A stretch of DNA of 64,000 nt from an uncultured Methanomassiliicoccales archaeon (GCA_949292635.1 CASEZY010000007.1:30791-94790), one strand, 5' to 3'. Positions 1 to 9,150 are shown, counted from the first letter of the stretch. The notes: a model not told the origin generated them from the sequence alone. Numbers and translations are program-made.

Positions 1-2
1 AC

Positions 3-10
3 TTATATAC
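3..10 (+). promoter_or_regulatory. TATA box of the U32 gene
   Basis: TTATATAC lies about 25 nt before the ATG at 31. This spacing would put transcription initiation at or next to the start codon, so a leaderless mRNA is inferred. Confidence 0.5.
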
Positions 11-30
11 GGGTCTGCGATGGGAAAGCC

Positions 31-1920
31 ATGGAGATACTGGCGCCGGCAGGCTCCCCCGAAGGATTGGTCGCAGCGATCGAGGCGGGAGCGGACGCTG
101 TGTATCTGTCCGGGAAGACCTTCGGTGCCCGGGCATCCGCCAGGAACTTCTCCGATCAGGAGCTGGAAGGCGCGATATCCTACGCCCACGAACGGGGCGT
201 CAAGGTGCATGTGGCCGTCAACACCCTGGTGAAGGACAGCGAGATCGATGATGCCGTTTCCTTCGTGCAGTTCGTGAAGGACGCCGGGGCGGACGCCGTG
301 ATCATACAGGATCTGGGTCTTCTCGATTCCATACGTCACATACCCATAGCGAAGCACGCCTCCACCCAGATGCAGATACACTCGCTGGAGGGTGTCAGGT
401 GGTGTGCGGAGCACGGTCTCTCCAGGGCCATCCTCGCAAGGGAGCTGACCTTGGAGGAGATACGCGCGATAGCCTCGGAATCGCCCATAGAATTGGAGAT
501 GTTCGTCCAGGGGGCCATGTGCTACTGCATGTCCGGCGGCTGCCTGTTCTCATCCTTCGCGGGAGGACGCAGCGGCAACCGCGGCGAATGCGCCCAGCCC
601 TGCAGGAAGAGGTACGACTCTCCCGAGGGCTCAGGATACCTGTTGAGCAACGCGGACCTGTACGCCATCGACCGTCTGAAGGAGCTGCAGGACATGGGCA
701 TAGCATCGGTGAAGATCGAGGGCCGCATGAGGAGCCCCGCCTACGCCTACCTGTCCACCAGGTCCTACGTGCTGGCACTCCGCTATCCAGAGAGTCCAGA
801 GCTGGCACATACCACGGAACTGCTCAAGACGGTGTTCAACCGGGGATACTGCTCCGGATATCTGGACGGTGTCAAGGACCTCATCCAATCACAGTATCCG
901 GACAATCGGGGCCAGTTCATAGCCAGGGTCAACATGAAGGGGCGCAGGTTCTCCACCGAGGGTCTGGGTCTCAACGTGGGCGACGGCATCTCCTTCTACA
1001 ACGGCGACGAGAAGGCGGGAGGGTTCAAGGTCCGCATCATAGGAACGGATACAGTACCGTTCCCCATGGCCGACGGACAGTACGACCTGTACCGTACATA
1101 CGATCCCAGGATCGACGAGGTGAAGAACCTCATCGGCGATGTGCCCAAGCTCACCGGAGGCATAAAGCGCTGTTCCTGGCACAGAGAGATCCCGAAGGTC
1201 CCCAGGGCTCCTGCGAAGACGGAACTGTCGTTCTATGTGTCCTCGATGAAGGTGCTCGATGCGGTGCTTCCCTACGCGGACCGCATCTACTATGACGGTC
1301 CGGATTGGAGCGAGGCGTTGACCAAGGCCGGTGACAAGCTTGTCGTGAACCTTCCCCGCATGACCCCTTCCGAACCGGAGATCCCCGAGGGCGTGCCGGT
1401 GATGGTGCACAACCCGGGTCAATACCGCAGGTACGACGACGGACGGAAGGTCTACTGCAGCCACGTCTGCAACATGACCAACTCCGCCTTCCCGCTACGC
1501 CCGTATCAGGCTACGGTCTCCGTGGAGTTGTCCAGGGAGGATGTCAGGGGACTGTGCTTCTCCTACCCCGGCAGGCTGGAGTGCATGGTCTTCGGCAGGA
1601 TCGAGCTGATGTACAGCCGCGACCCCAACCTGAAGGCGGGATCCATCACCGACGGCAGGGGATTCACCTTCCCCGTGTACCGCGACAAGGGCGGTTTCGT
1701 GCACATTCTGAACTCGTCGGACACCCTCCTCATCGACCGTGCGGACGAGCTGTCGCGCTGGGGGATGGATTCCTTCGGCATCGACGTGAGGAAGCGCCCC
1801 GCTTCGCTGGCACAGACCGTGGCCAAGGCATTCCGCAACAGGGATCCCAAGGACATCGAGACCGTCCGCAAGATGTGCGGCGGCACCGTCAATACGGGAC
1901 GCTACCTCCGCGGACTATAG
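31..1920 (+). CDS. U32-family peptidase / RNA hydroxylase-like protein
   Basis: A 629-residue protein of the U32 family. Bacterial relatives include collagenase-like proteases and the RlhA/TrhP group, which hydroxylates rRNA or tRNA, so the true substrate is open. The barrel domain starts at once (MEILAPAGSPEGL). The family signature EMFVQGAMCYCMSGGC sits at about residues 155-170 and is followed by GECAQPC, giving a cysteine set able to hold an Fe-S cluster. The C-terminal 250 residues form the long extension seen in DUF3656-type members. The ATG at 31 is chosen because it starts the conserved domain and lies 25 nt after a TATA box. The gene stands alone, with the next gene 50 nt downstream. 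Confidence 0.88.
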   Translation: MEILAPAGSPEGLVAAIEAGADAVYLSGKTFGARASARNFSDQELEGAISYAHERGVKVHVAVNTLVKDSEIDDAVSFVQFVKDAGADAVIIQDLGLLDSIRHIPIAKHASTQMQIHSLEGVRWCAEHGLSRAILARELTLEEIRAIASESPIELEMFVQGAMCYCMSGGCLFSSFAGGRSGNRGECAQPCRKRYDSPEGSGYLLSNADLYAIDRLKELQDMGIASVKIEGRMRSPAYAYLSTRSYVLALRYPESPELAHTTELLKTVFNRGYCSGYLDGVKDLIQSQYPDNRGQFIARVNMKGRRFSTEGLGLNVGDGISFYNGDEKAGGFKVRIIGTDTVPFPMADGQYDLYRTYDPRIDEVKNLIGDVPKLTGGIKRCSWHREIPKVPRAPAKTELSFYVSSMKVLDAVLPYADRIYYDGPDWSEALTKAGDKLVVNLPRMTPSEPEIPEGVPVMVHNPGQYRRYDDGRKVYCSHVCNMTNSAFPLRPYQATVSVELSREDVRGLCFSYPGRLECMVFGRIELMYSRDPNLKAGSITDGRGFTFPVYRDKGGFVHILNSSDTLLIDRADELSRWGMDSFGIDVRKRPASLAQTVAKAFRNRDPKDIETVRKMCGGTVNTGRYLRGL

Positions 1921-1971
1921 GCTAACCGTAGCTCTCCCCTTATAACGGGCCTGCGCACGCATTCCTTATAC

Positions 1972-2370
1972 ATGAGGCTCGACAAGAGAGGCGAGGCAGG
2001 CATCATGGAGGCGATGGTCGCCATGATGGTGGCCACCATAGCATTGACGGCTTTCCTCGGCGTGATGGTACTGACCGCCGCAGAGGAGAACGAACCCCAG
2101 ATCTCCGTCTCATTCCTGGATGCCCTGAGCATCGAGGGCGGGGAGGTCGTGGGAATCGACGAGATCACCCTTCAGAACGAGTGCGCCAGGCGCGGATACC
2201 AGTCCATGGCGGTGAAGATCACCGCAAGGCTTCCCGCAGGTCCGGTGACTCTCGATGTTGGGGAGGCCATAGGCGACGGACCCATGGGATTCGCATCCGG
2301 GACAATGAACATCGTCTGCGACGACGGCACCACCGTGGTCGCCACCTATGAGGTGGTAGCATTCGCATGA
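1972..2370 (+). CDS. Pilin-like small membrane protein
   Basis: A 132-residue protein with a short charged N-terminus (MRLDKRGEAG) followed by one hydrophobic helix at about residues 11-35, then a soluble beta-rich tail. This is the layout of archaeal type IV pilin-like proteins cleaved after a Gly by a class III signal peptidase, but the processing site is only inferred. It overlaps the next gene by ATGA at 2367-2370, so translation of the pair is probably coupled. A TATA-like CTTATAAC at about 1938-1945 precedes the ATG. No specific family is recognised, and the function may be a minor pilin or cell-surface component. It resembles in layout the three-gene set at 46704-47991. Confidence 0.7.
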   Translation: MRLDKRGEAGIMEAMVAMMVATIALTAFLGVMVLTAAEENEPQISVSFLDALSIEGGEVVGIDEITLQNECARRGYQSMAVKITARLPAGPVTLDVGEAIGDGPMGFASGTMNIVCDDGTTVVATYEVVAFA

Positions 2371-2804
2371 ACCGCAAGGGCATGGTGTCCACCTTGGATG
2401 CGGTGATATTCGTCACCGTGCTATCGGTGGTGGCGTGTCTGGTTATCGGGGTCCCGCAGATACAGGACCACGGACCGGACGCAGGGGAGATATGCGATTC
2501 GATCTTCGACTCCAAGCTCAGGGCGGGAGAGGTGATCGAGGGCGGGGGAGAGGCCGTCTACCCTATGCCCGAACTTGCGGCCATGGCGGTGAACTCCGGT
2601 CAGGACTCGTTCATCCGCGGATACATCGACGGCGTGATGTCCGATGTGCTCGGCGACCGCTATGTGTACCGCTTGGAGATGACCTATCTGGATTCCGGAT
2701 TGGTGCTCGGAACCGACGCGGGATACGAGCCCGTGTCATCCTGCACCCGGGAATACGTTATCGTCGGGGACGGGGTGCTGACGGTCACCCTGACCGTCAT
2801 GTGA
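2367..2804 (+). CDS. Pilin-like small membrane protein, partner of the preceding gene
   Basis: A 145-residue protein beginning MNRKGMVSTLDAV, with one hydrophobic segment at about residues 9-28 and a soluble domain behind it. The basic N-terminus with a Lys-Gly pair directly before the hydrophobic stretch again suggests a class III signal peptide. It overlaps the upstream gene by 4 nt (ATGA) and abuts the convergent apgM stop at 2805. No enzymatic motif is visible. A role as a minor pilin or pseudopilin is inferred from architecture only. Confidence 0.68.
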   Translation: MNRKGMVSTLDAVIFVTVLSVVACLVIGVPQIQDHGPDAGEICDSIFDSKLRAGEVIEGGGEAVYPMPELAAMAVNSGQDSFIRGYIDGVMSDVLGDRYVYRLEMTYLDSGLVLGTDAGYEPVSSCTREYVIVGDGVLTVTLTVM

Positions 2805-4040
2805 TCATGCGCCGAACTTCTCGGTGCGGTTGGCCATGTCCATCATTATGGGCAGTATGTCATGGCCGCGGATCCTTCCAAGGCGCCCCTTGGCACAGCC
2901 GGTCTCGCTGTACTCCTCGGCATCGTCGATGACGGTGCCGGGGGTGTATATGGTCAGCGGAACGGGGTCGGCGGAGTGGTCCCCGGTCTGACAGGGGGTG
3001 CTGTGGTCCGCCGTGAATGCGGTGACGGTATCCTCCGGAAGGTTCTCGCGGAAGTAGCCCGCCATCTCGTCCAGCTTCTTGACGATCTCGCTCTTGAGGA
3101 TGGCATCCCCGTCGTGTCCGCAGACATCGGGGGCCTTGCAGTTCATCAGGACGAAGTCGTAGCTCTCCAGGGTCTTCAACGCCATCTTCGCCTTCATCAT
3201 GAAGTCGGAGGTGACGCCTCCGTTGCACTCGGCGGGGAGGTCTATCACATCCAGTCCGCAGACCCCGCAGATGCCCTTGATCATGCCCACGCCTGCGACA
3301 CAGGCGGCGGTGACGCCGTTGAGCTCGGTGAACGGCACGATGTCCGGGAACTTGCCGGCTCCTCTGGGAAGGAGCACGTTTGCCTCATGCAGTCCCTGCT
3401 CCCTCCTCCTGACGTTGACCGGGTGGTCCTTCAGGACCTCGTAGCTCTTCCTGACGAACTTGTTGACGATGTCGGCGGTCTTCTCCGCCTCCGGTATCTT
3501 GCCCTTGCAAACGTGCACGGGTCCGAGGTCGTGGGGGTCGGCGTCGGTGACCTCGGAACTGAGTCCGGGGCCTCTGAGGATCAGGGCGGCCCTGTGCTCG
3601 GTGCCCTCCTTCACGATGCACTCGATGCCGTCGATGGTCAGTCCCTGCAATGCTTTTACGAGCTCGCAGGTGTCCGGCTCACCGATCCTGCCGGCGCGAC
3701 GGTCGGTGACGTTGAGGTTCCCGTCCACGGTGGAGAAGTTGCACCTGAAGGCCACGTCCCCCTGCTTGCCGATGAGCCCGATGCCGGCGGCTTCGAAAGG
3801 TCCTCTGCCGGTGTAGACCTCCAAGGGATCGTACCCGAGGATGGACAGGTGGGCGGTGTCGCTGCCTGGCCTCACGCCGGGGCGGATCACATCCACCACC
3901 CCGGCGGTGCCGTTGGCGGTGAACCAGTCCAGGTTGGGGGTGTCGGTGTGCTGCAGAGGGGTCCTCCCTCCGAGCTCCGCGCATCCTCTGTCTCCCAGTC
4001 CGTCCATGACCACGATGATCATCTTCTTCTTGTCCACCAT
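2805..4040 (-). CDS. apgM: 2,3-bisphosphoglycerate-independent phosphoglycerate mutase, archaeal type
   Basis: Interconverts 3- and 2-phosphoglycerate in glycolysis and gluconeogenesis in the cytoplasm. At 411 residues it has the usual archaeal aPGAM length. The alkaline-phosphatase-like metal site is visible: MDGLGD near residue 12 (Asp13), PGSDTAHLSILGYDP with the likely phosphoserine Ser60, and the C-terminal FTADHSTPC and GDHSADP metal ligands. The ATG at 4040 follows a GGAG-containing Shine-Dalgarno region. It is transcribed toward the pilin-like pair and away from the acyl-CoA ligase operon, 43 nt from that ligase's stop. Confidence 0.93.
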   Translation of the reverse strand: MVDKKKMIIVVMDGLGDRGCAELGGRTPLQHTDTPNLDWFTANGTAGVVDVIRPGVRPGSDTAHLSILGYDPLEVYTGRGPFEAAGIGLIGKQGDVAFRCNFSTVDGNLNVTDRRAGRIGEPDTCELVKALQGLTIDGIECIVKEGTEHRAALILRGPGLSSEVTDADPHDLGPVHVCKGKIPEAEKTADIVNKFVRKSYEVLKDHPVNVRRREQGLHEANVLLPRGAGKFPDIVPFTELNGVTAACVAGVGMIKGICGVCGLDVIDLPAECNGGVTSDFMMKAKMALKTLESYDFVLMNCKAPDVCGHDGDAILKSEIVKKLDEMAGYFRENLPEDTVTAFTADHSTPCQTGDHSADPVPLTIYTPGTVIDDAEEYSETGCAKGRLGRIRGHDILPIMMDMANRTEKFGA

Positions 4041-4083
4041 ATGTCCTTCTCCTCTGTCTTGTGGAATCTGTTGGTAAGGGGTT

Positions 4084-5745
4084 TCAGGCGTCCGGCCACA
4101 GTTCCGCTGCCTGTTCTCTGAGCTTGTACTTCATGATCTTCCCCGCAGCGTTGAGGGGGAATCCGTCCACGAAGGCCACGTACTTGGGGGTCTTGTACCA
4201 GGCGATCTTGCCCTTGCAGTAGTCCATGACGTCCTGCTCGGTAAGGTCGGCGCCCTCCTTCTTGATGATGAATGCACCGGGCTGCTCCCCGTACTTCTTG
4301 CTGGGGACTCCGACCACCTGCACATCGCTGATGCCCGGGCAGTTGTAAAGGAAGTCCTCCACCTCCTTGGGGTAGATGTTCTCTCCGCCGCGGATGATCA
4401 TGTCCTTGATTCTGCCGGTGACGTAGAAGTAGCCGTCCTCGTCCATGTATCCCAGGTCCCCGCTGTGCAGGTATCCGTTCTTATCGATTACTTTGGCGGT
4501 CTCCTCGGGCATCTTGTAGTAGCCCTTCATCACGTTGAATCCCTTGCAGCAGAATTCCCCCACCTTGCCGGGCGGGCAGAGCTCGTAGGTCTCCGGGTCC
4601 AGGATCACGGTGTCCACACCGGGGAGCTTCTTGCCCACGGAGGAGCACTTCTTCTCCAGGGAGGGCTCGTCGTAGCGGGTCTGGGTCATCCCGGGTGAAG
4701 CTTCCGTCAGACCGTAGACGATGGTGATCTCCTTCATGTTCATCTTGTCCACCACCTCCTCCATGGTCTTCACGGGGCAGGGGGAGCCGGCCATGATGCC
4801 GGTCCTCAGGGTGGAGAAGTCGAACTTGTTGAACAGCTTGTGCTCCAGGATGGCGATGAACATGGTGGGCACGCCGTACACGGCGGTGCATCTCTCCGTT
4901 TCTATGGATGTCATCACCTTCACGGGGTCGAAGACCTCGCAGAACACCATGGTCACGCAGTGGTTGATGCAGGCCATCACGCCGAGCACGCATCCGAAGC
5001 AGTGGAACAGCGGAACGTTGAGACAGAGCCTGTCCTCGGCGCCGTAATTCATGTTCGCACCGAGCCAATATCCGTCGTTGGCGATGTTGTAGTGGGTCAG
5101 CATCACACCCTTGGGGAAGCCGGTGGTACCGGATGTGTACTGCATCATGGTGACGTCGTGGACGTCAACGGAGTCCTTGCGCTCCTGGTATTCGGTGTCG
5201 TCGATCTGCACGGAAAGTGAGCGCACCTCCGCCATGGAGTACATGCCGCGGCGCTTCTCCGGTCCCAGGAAGCAGACCTTCCTCAGGTAGGGGTACTTCT
5301 CGCTGTGGAACTTGTCCCTGGGCTGCGTCAGCAGCTCCGGAACGAGGTCATAGACTATCTTCACGTAATCGGTGGTCCTGACGCCGTCGATGAGGAACAG
5401 GTAGTTCATGTCCGACTGTTTCAGGACGTAGTCCAGCTCCGCCTCCTGGTAGTTTGTGTTGATCGTGAGCAATATGGCACCGATCTTGGCGGTGGCGAAC
5501 ATGAGGGTGATCCAGTCAGGCACGTTGGTGGCCCAGACGGCCACCTTGTCGCCCTTCTGGACGCCCATGGCCATCAGTCCCTTGGCCAGCTGGTCCACGG
5601 ACTCGCCCCATTCCCTCCAGGAGAGCCTCAGATCCCTGTCCACGTAAACGATGGCGTCGTTGTCCGGGTGCTCCCGGACGCACTTGTCCAAAAGATCCCC
5701 CAGCCTTTCGTCGCTGGTGAACTCCTTGCGGGGTATGCACGGCAT
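4084..5745 (-). CDS. AMP-dependent acyl-CoA synthetase
   Basis: A 553-residue adenylate-forming ligase that activates a carboxylic acid to acyl-AMP and then acyl-CoA. Motifs are intact: the phosphate loop YTSGTTGFPKG at 203-213, YGLTEASPGMTQT, the hinge region SGDLGYMDEDGYFYVTGRIKD, and the C-terminal catalytic lysine in NAAGKIMKYK. The specificity looks like medium-chain or fatty acids by overall similarity, but the substrate cannot be read from sequence. It lies 9 nt after the XRE/cupin regulator on the same strand, so the two form an operon and the regulator probably senses the acid or its CoA ester. Confidence 0.92.
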   Translation of the reverse strand: MPCIPRKEFTSDERLGDLLDKCVREHPDNDAIVYVDRDLRLSWREWGESVDQLAKGLMAMGVQKGDKVAVWATNVPDWITLMFATAKIGAILLTINTNYQEAELDYVLKQSDMNYLFLIDGVRTTDYVKIVYDLVPELLTQPRDKFHSEKYPYLRKVCFLGPEKRRGMYSMAEVRSLSVQIDDTEYQERKDSVDVHDVTMMQYTSGTTGFPKGVMLTHYNIANDGYWLGANMNYGAEDRLCLNVPLFHCFGCVLGVMACINHCVTMVFCEVFDPVKVMTSIETERCTAVYGVPTMFIAILEHKLFNKFDFSTLRTGIMAGSPCPVKTMEEVVDKMNMKEITIVYGLTEASPGMTQTRYDEPSLEKKCSSVGKKLPGVDTVILDPETYELCPPGKVGEFCCKGFNVMKGYYKMPEETAKVIDKNGYLHSGDLGYMDEDGYFYVTGRIKDMIIRGGENIYPKEVEDFLYNCPGISDVQVVGVPSKKYGEQPGAFIIKKEGADLTEQDVMDYCKGKIAWYKTPKYVAFVDGFPLNAAGKIMKYKLREQAAELWPDA

Positions 5746-5754
5746 GGGGGCACC

Positions 5755-6312
5755 TCAGAAGGGGACGTACAGGACGGCGTAGATCTCTGCGGGGCCGTTG
5801 ACGGCTCCGATGTAGTGGGGGACCACGGAGTTGTAGTACACGGTGTCACCTGCCTCCAGGACCTCCTCGGTCTTGCCGTATCTCAGCAGCAGTTTGCCGG
5901 AGATCACGATGATGAACTCCTCTCCCTCGTGGGAGGACAGCTCCTTCTCATCGTCCTCCTCGATCCTGATGAACAGGGGCTCCATGTGCCTGTCCGTCTT
6001 ACCCTTCCCGAGGGGGAAGTAGTGGTAGTGTCCCTTGGCTCCCCTCTGGGAGTCGGTCTCCTCGGAGACCTTGCCGGCCTTGGTGATGAGGGGGTCGGGG
6101 TGGAACTGGTCGTCCATGAAGGTCCCTACCCTCTGTCCGAGCGCCCTGGAAAGCTTGATGATGGTGCCGATGGGAGGGTATATGCGGTCAGCCTCCACGT
6201 CCGCAAGGAATCCTACGTCGAGTCCCGCGTTGACTGCAAGCTGCTCCTGGGTCAAACCCAGCTGTTCCCTGTACTTCCTTATCCTGGTTCCGAGCTTTCC
6301 TTCGGTGGGCAT
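5755..6312 (-). CDS. XRE-family transcriptional regulator with C-terminal cupin
   Basis: A 185-residue one-component regulator. The helix-turn-helix occupies about residues 6-60 (RKYREQLGLTQEQLAVNAG), and a cupin barrel about residues 105-185 (SSHEGEEFIIVISG, GDTVYYNSVVPH). Cupins in this family bind small effectors. It is the first gene of an operon with the acyl-CoA synthetase 9 nt downstream. This pairing is common in methanogens and suggests control of acid activation. The start is supported by GAGGT about 9 nt upstream of the ATG and a TATA-like TATTTTATAGG at about 6356-6366. Confidence 0.9.
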   Translation of the reverse strand: MPTEGKLGTRIRKYREQLGLTQEQLAVNAGLDVGFLADVEADRIYPPIGTIIKLSRALGQRVGTFMDDQFHPDPLITKAGKVSEETDSQRGAKGHYHYFPLGKGKTDRHMEPLFIRIEEDDEKELSSHEGEEFIIVISGKLLLRYGKTEEVLEAGDTVYYNSVVPHYIGAVNGPAEIYAVLYVPF

Positions 6313-6469
6313 TCCTATTACCTCTGCGTCTTGCGCGACCGCACCTAAGCTGGCGTCCTATAAAATACATGCCTGCGTACGCGCCCGCGCGGATGTCATT
6401 TCCCCTAAAATCGGGGGTTTTTGCCGATTCTGTGCAACTTTTAAGTAAGAAACCATCATCACGAGAATC

Positions 6470-7249
6470 ATGCCTTTCGCGGAGATCAACGGCATCAGAC
6501 TGCACTACGAGGAACAGGGTCAGGGTACCCCGGTGGTCCTCGTGGGAGGATTCAGCGGCAACACCGACTTCTTCAAGCAGTTGATACCCATGGTGGCGGA
6601 GAACCACCGCACCGTCTATTACGACAACCGCGGAGCCGGCATAACCGAGTACCCCCGCCAGGGGATCAAGGCACAGGACTTCGTGGACGACCTCCGCGCT
6701 TTGTTCGATCACCTGGGAATAGAGAAGGCCCACCTGCTCGGATGGTCCATGGGCGGTCACATCGCCCAGGAGTTCGCCCTGCAGTTCCCGGAGCTGCTGA
6801 GGAGTCTGACCCTGGTGTCCGCATACCCCTACCGTCCCGCCCGTTCCTCATACTTCATGAACGGCATCGTGGACTGCGCCCTGGAGGGCGGGAAGCCGGA
6901 GTACATCAGCATGATGACCAACGCCTTCTGCTTCACCGAGGACTTTTTCTCCGCCCAGGAGGCCAAGGGCCACAAGCTCCACTCTTTGCACGACCTGGAC
7001 CCCAAGGGCCTGAAGGACCAGATGAACGCCCTGGACGAGTTCGACACCAGGGGGAAGGTCCACCTGATCTCGGTGCCCACCCTCTCCGTCCACGGATTGG
7101 ACGACATCATGGTGGAGCCCCGTCTCGGTGACTTCATATCTGACAGGATCCCGGGATGCAAGGTGCTGAGGGTGCCCAAGGCCGGGCACATCATCAAGCC
7201 GTCGCTGTACCAGGATGCGTTCCTGGCTCATATCGACGAGAACGAGTGA
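6470..7249 (+). CDS. Alpha/beta hydrolase
   Basis: A 259-residue alpha/beta-hydrolase-fold protein with a complete triad: nucleophile elbow GWSMGG (Ser93), acid at HGLDD (Asp211 or Asp212) and AGH (His240). The oxyanion-hole motif VGGFSG is at about 25-30. The substrate is unknown; relatives act on esters, lactones or 3-oxoadipate enol-lactone. It is divergent from the XRE/cupin regulator across a 157-nt gap. It overlaps the convergent YkgJ-like gene by 22 nt at the 3' ends. A TATA-like CTTTTAAG lies about 30 nt before the ATG. Confidence 0.88.
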   Translation: MPFAEINGIRLHYEEQGQGTPVVLVGGFSGNTDFFKQLIPMVAENHRTVYYDNRGAGITEYPRQGIKAQDFVDDLRALFDHLGIEKAHLLGWSMGGHIAQEFALQFPELLRSLTLVSAYPYRPARSSYFMNGIVDCALEGGKPEYISMMTNAFCFTEDFFSAQEAKGHKLHSLHDLDPKGLKDQMNALDEFDTRGKVHLISVPTLSVHGLDDIMVEPRLGDFISDRIPGCKVLRVPKAGHIIKPSLYQDAFLAHIDENE

Positions 7250-7755
7250 CGCCTCTCCCTGGCGTCGTCCACCATCCCGCGGATGCGGGTCTTGATTATG
7301 GGGGTGCAGGGCCAGGTGTCGTCCATGTATTCCAGATCCCCCATTATATCGTGGTCGGGGTTCACTATCGCCAGGTACACACGGCTCATGAACATGGAGA
7401 CCATGTAGGGGAAGTCGTCGCAGATCTCCGGACGGTCCTTCCAGATCCTGCATCTGTTATCATCCCTGAGGAAGTAGCAGGGATCCGTTTTGGTAAAGAG
7501 CCAGCGTCCCCCGTCCCTGTAGATGTATTCGGTGGCGAAGGTGTACGGGTCGATGCCCGCGGCCTCCGCCACACGCTCCACCTCGGAATCCCTTACGGTT
7601 ATGAAGGGCTGGTGGCAGCAGCATCCGCACATCTCGCAGGGCGAGGTGTCCTTCAGCTCCTTGCAGATGTCATATGCCAGGTCCAGGTCCCGCTCCATCT
7701 CCGGGGGGATGGAGTCCAGGCCTTCCAGGATGTACTTTCCGCGGTAGACGGCCAT
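7228..7755 (-). CDS. YkgJ-family cysteine cluster protein
   Basis: A protein of about 175 residues in the YkgJ family of putative metal (Fe or Zn) chelating proteins. The cysteine cluster SPCEMCGCCCHQPF lies at about residues 39-52. Further cysteines follow in DPCYFL and DDNRCRIW, the usual family spacing, and a terminal WPCTPI. The biochemical role is not established for the family. The ATG at 7755 leaves 4 nt after the upstream stop; an alternative start at 7767 would overlap it. It is the last gene of a three-gene minus-strand set. Confidence 0.82.
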   Translation of the reverse strand: MAVYRGKYILEGLDSIPPEMERDLDLAYDICKELKDTSPCEMCGCCCHQPFITVRDSEVERVAEAAGIDPYTFATEYIYRDGGRWLFTKTDPCYFLRDDNRCRIWKDRPEICDDFPYMVSMFMSRVYLAIVNPDHDIMGDLEYMDDTWPCTPIIKTRIRGMVDDARERRHSFSSI

Positions 7756-7759
7756 CCTA

Positions 7760-8116
7760 TCACGCAAACGCCACGGATATCCCGTAGATGAATCCGATGA
7801 CGGCCAGCACGAGACCGACGCTCGCCATAATCATGAGCTTCTGCCTGACGTCACCCTGGATACCGGTGAGCCTGACCAGGGACTGGGTGTATCCTCCCAG
7901 GAACATACCCAGAGCTCCGCAGATTATGGCGGCGATGCCGATGTGGAGGAAAGCCGTGGCGATGGCGGCGATGCCAAGCACCACCGAGGCGATGGCGAGG
8001 TAGACGGAGTTCACGGCCATGCTCTCGCCCTTGTAGGCGAGGTTCAGCTTCCAGTCGCACTCCTCGCAGAACACCGTTCCGTCGGGGTTGTCGTAGCCGC
8101 ACTTGGGGCACTTCAT
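7760..8116 (-). CDS. Zinc-ribbon membrane protein
   Basis: A protein of about 118 residues that begins with a zinc ribbon (MKCPKCGYDNPDGTVFCEEC, two CxxC pairs) and continues with about three hydrophobic helices (residues 40-60, 62-82, 98-118). The start at 8116 is preferred because the ribbon begins there; the frame is open to 8146, where it would overlap the methyltransferase stop. This zinc-ribbon plus membrane-helix layout is frequent in archaea and usually unassigned. No function is proposed. Confidence 0.75.
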   Translation of the reverse strand: MKCPKCGYDNPDGTVFCEECDWKLNLAYKGESMAVNSVYLAIASVVLGIAAIATAFLHIGIAAIICGALGMFLGGYTQSLVRLTGIQGDVRQKLMIMASVGLVLAVIGFIYGISVAFA

Positions 8117-8142
8117 GGGACGGTGCACCGAGTCCACCGATA

Positions 8143-8760
8143 TCAACTTTCGGTGTCGGGGAATCTGAACACCGCCTCCCCGCGACGCCTGCGGCCACCG
8201 AAGCGGGTGTCCTCCTCGCTCACAGAGAAGGAGATGAGTTCTCCGTCGGGGAACATCGCTTTGAAGGAATTCTCGTCGCGGTAGACATAGCGGATGCCGT
8301 TGCCCCGGATCACGGAGCCTTCGGCACCGGGTTCCCCCTTCTCCGACTTGAGGTCCCCCGACAGGAACGATCTGACGATCGCGGAGCAGCCGGGTCTGAG
8401 GACCCTTGCGATCTCCCTGGACACAACGGGCAGCTCCGACGGAAGGATGTGCTCCATCACGTGGAAAAGCACAGCCCCGTCGAAGGTGCCGTCATCGAAC
8501 GGTAAATCTGAAACCGAGGCCTTCACGCACTCCGCCTCCGGAGCGTAGAGCCTACAGGCCTCCAAGGCTCCCGAGGATATGTCGACGGCGGTGACCTCAT
8601 ACCCCAATGACAGAAGTGCCAGCGCGGTCTTACCGTTGCCGCACCCCACCTCCAGGATCCTGCCGCCCTGTGGGAACGGAGGATCCTCCATGGAGGTCAT
8701 CCCCCGCCATCTCCTGCCGTCGCTGCGGTACAGCCGGTCCCAGCATCCCTCTTGGTCCAC
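8143..8760 (-). CDS. Class I SAM-dependent methyltransferase
   Basis: A 205-residue Rossmann-fold methyltransferase. Motif I (ILEVGCGNGKTA) is at about residues 35-46, the acidic SAM ribose ligand follows in VTAVDIS, and motif IV-like LFHVMEH is at about 98-104. The substrate is unknown; UbiE/Coq5-like and small-molecule methyltransferases share this layout. The start codon is GTG at 8760, about 25 nt from a TATA box at about 8782-8793. That box also appears to serve the divergent gene at 8811. Confidence 0.85.
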   Translation of the reverse strand: MDQEGCWDRLYRSDGRRWRGMTSMEDPPFPQGGRILEVGCGNGKTALALLSLGYEVTAVDISSGALEACRLYAPEAECVKASVSDLPFDDGTFDGAVLFHVMEHILPSELPVVSREIARVLRPGCSAIVRSFLSGDLKSEKGEPGAEGSVIRGNGIRYVYRDENSFKAMFPDGELISFSVSEEDTRFGGRRRRGEAVFRFPDTES

Positions 8761-8781
8761 GGATTCGGGACGTTCCCACCA

Positions 8782-8793
8782 TTATATACGTGT
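8782..8793. promoter_or_regulatory. Shared divergent TATA element
   Basis: CATTATATACG is a near-symmetric AT core placed about 25 nt from the GTG at 8760 on the minus strand and about 25 nt from the ATG at 8811 on the plus strand. One TATA element may drive both genes. Confidence 0.4.
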
Positions 8794-8810
8794 GTGCGCA
8801 TGATAGATGC

Positions 8811-9089
8811 ATGGCAGAAGCAGCATGCGGGCTCGGAGGCCCGGAAGGAGAGATGAGCGAGGAGGAGAAGGCGGTCGTGGCGGAGCTGAGGAAGCTCCCG
8901 TCGGTCAGCGAGAAGTGCTGCCGCGGACTGTATCTCCTGGGCATCAGGAGCATCGAAGATCTGAAAGGAAAGGACCCGGACGAGCTGTTCGGCGCACTCA
9001 CCGTCAGGAAGGATTTCTACGCGGAACCCTGCATGCAGAAGATGATCAAGATCGCCGTGGGCATGGCCAACAAAGGCTTCACCAAGTGA
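8811..9089 (+). CDS. Helix-hairpin-helix protein of the Cdd1 type
   Basis: A 92-residue protein whose core (KLPSVSEKCCRGLYLLGIRS, then IEDLKGKDPDEL) matches the small Cdd1 or pathogenicity-locus helix-hairpin-helix family, which is thought to bind DNA. The ATG at 8811 lies about 25 nt after a TATA box; an internal ATG at 8853 (MSEEEKAV) is an alternative start. It is divergent from the methyltransferase. The function is unknown, and nucleic-acid binding is inferred from the fold only. Confidence 0.75.
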   Translation: MAEAACGLGGPEGEMSEEEKAVVAELRKLPSVSEKCCRGLYLLGIRSIEDLKGKDPDELFGALTVRKDFYAEPCMQKMIKIAVGMANKGFTK

Positions 9090-9150
9090 GGCCGGCTGTC
9101 AATTAAAATAAAGGATAGTCATCTCGGCAACCATTCGGGTGAGACAGACC

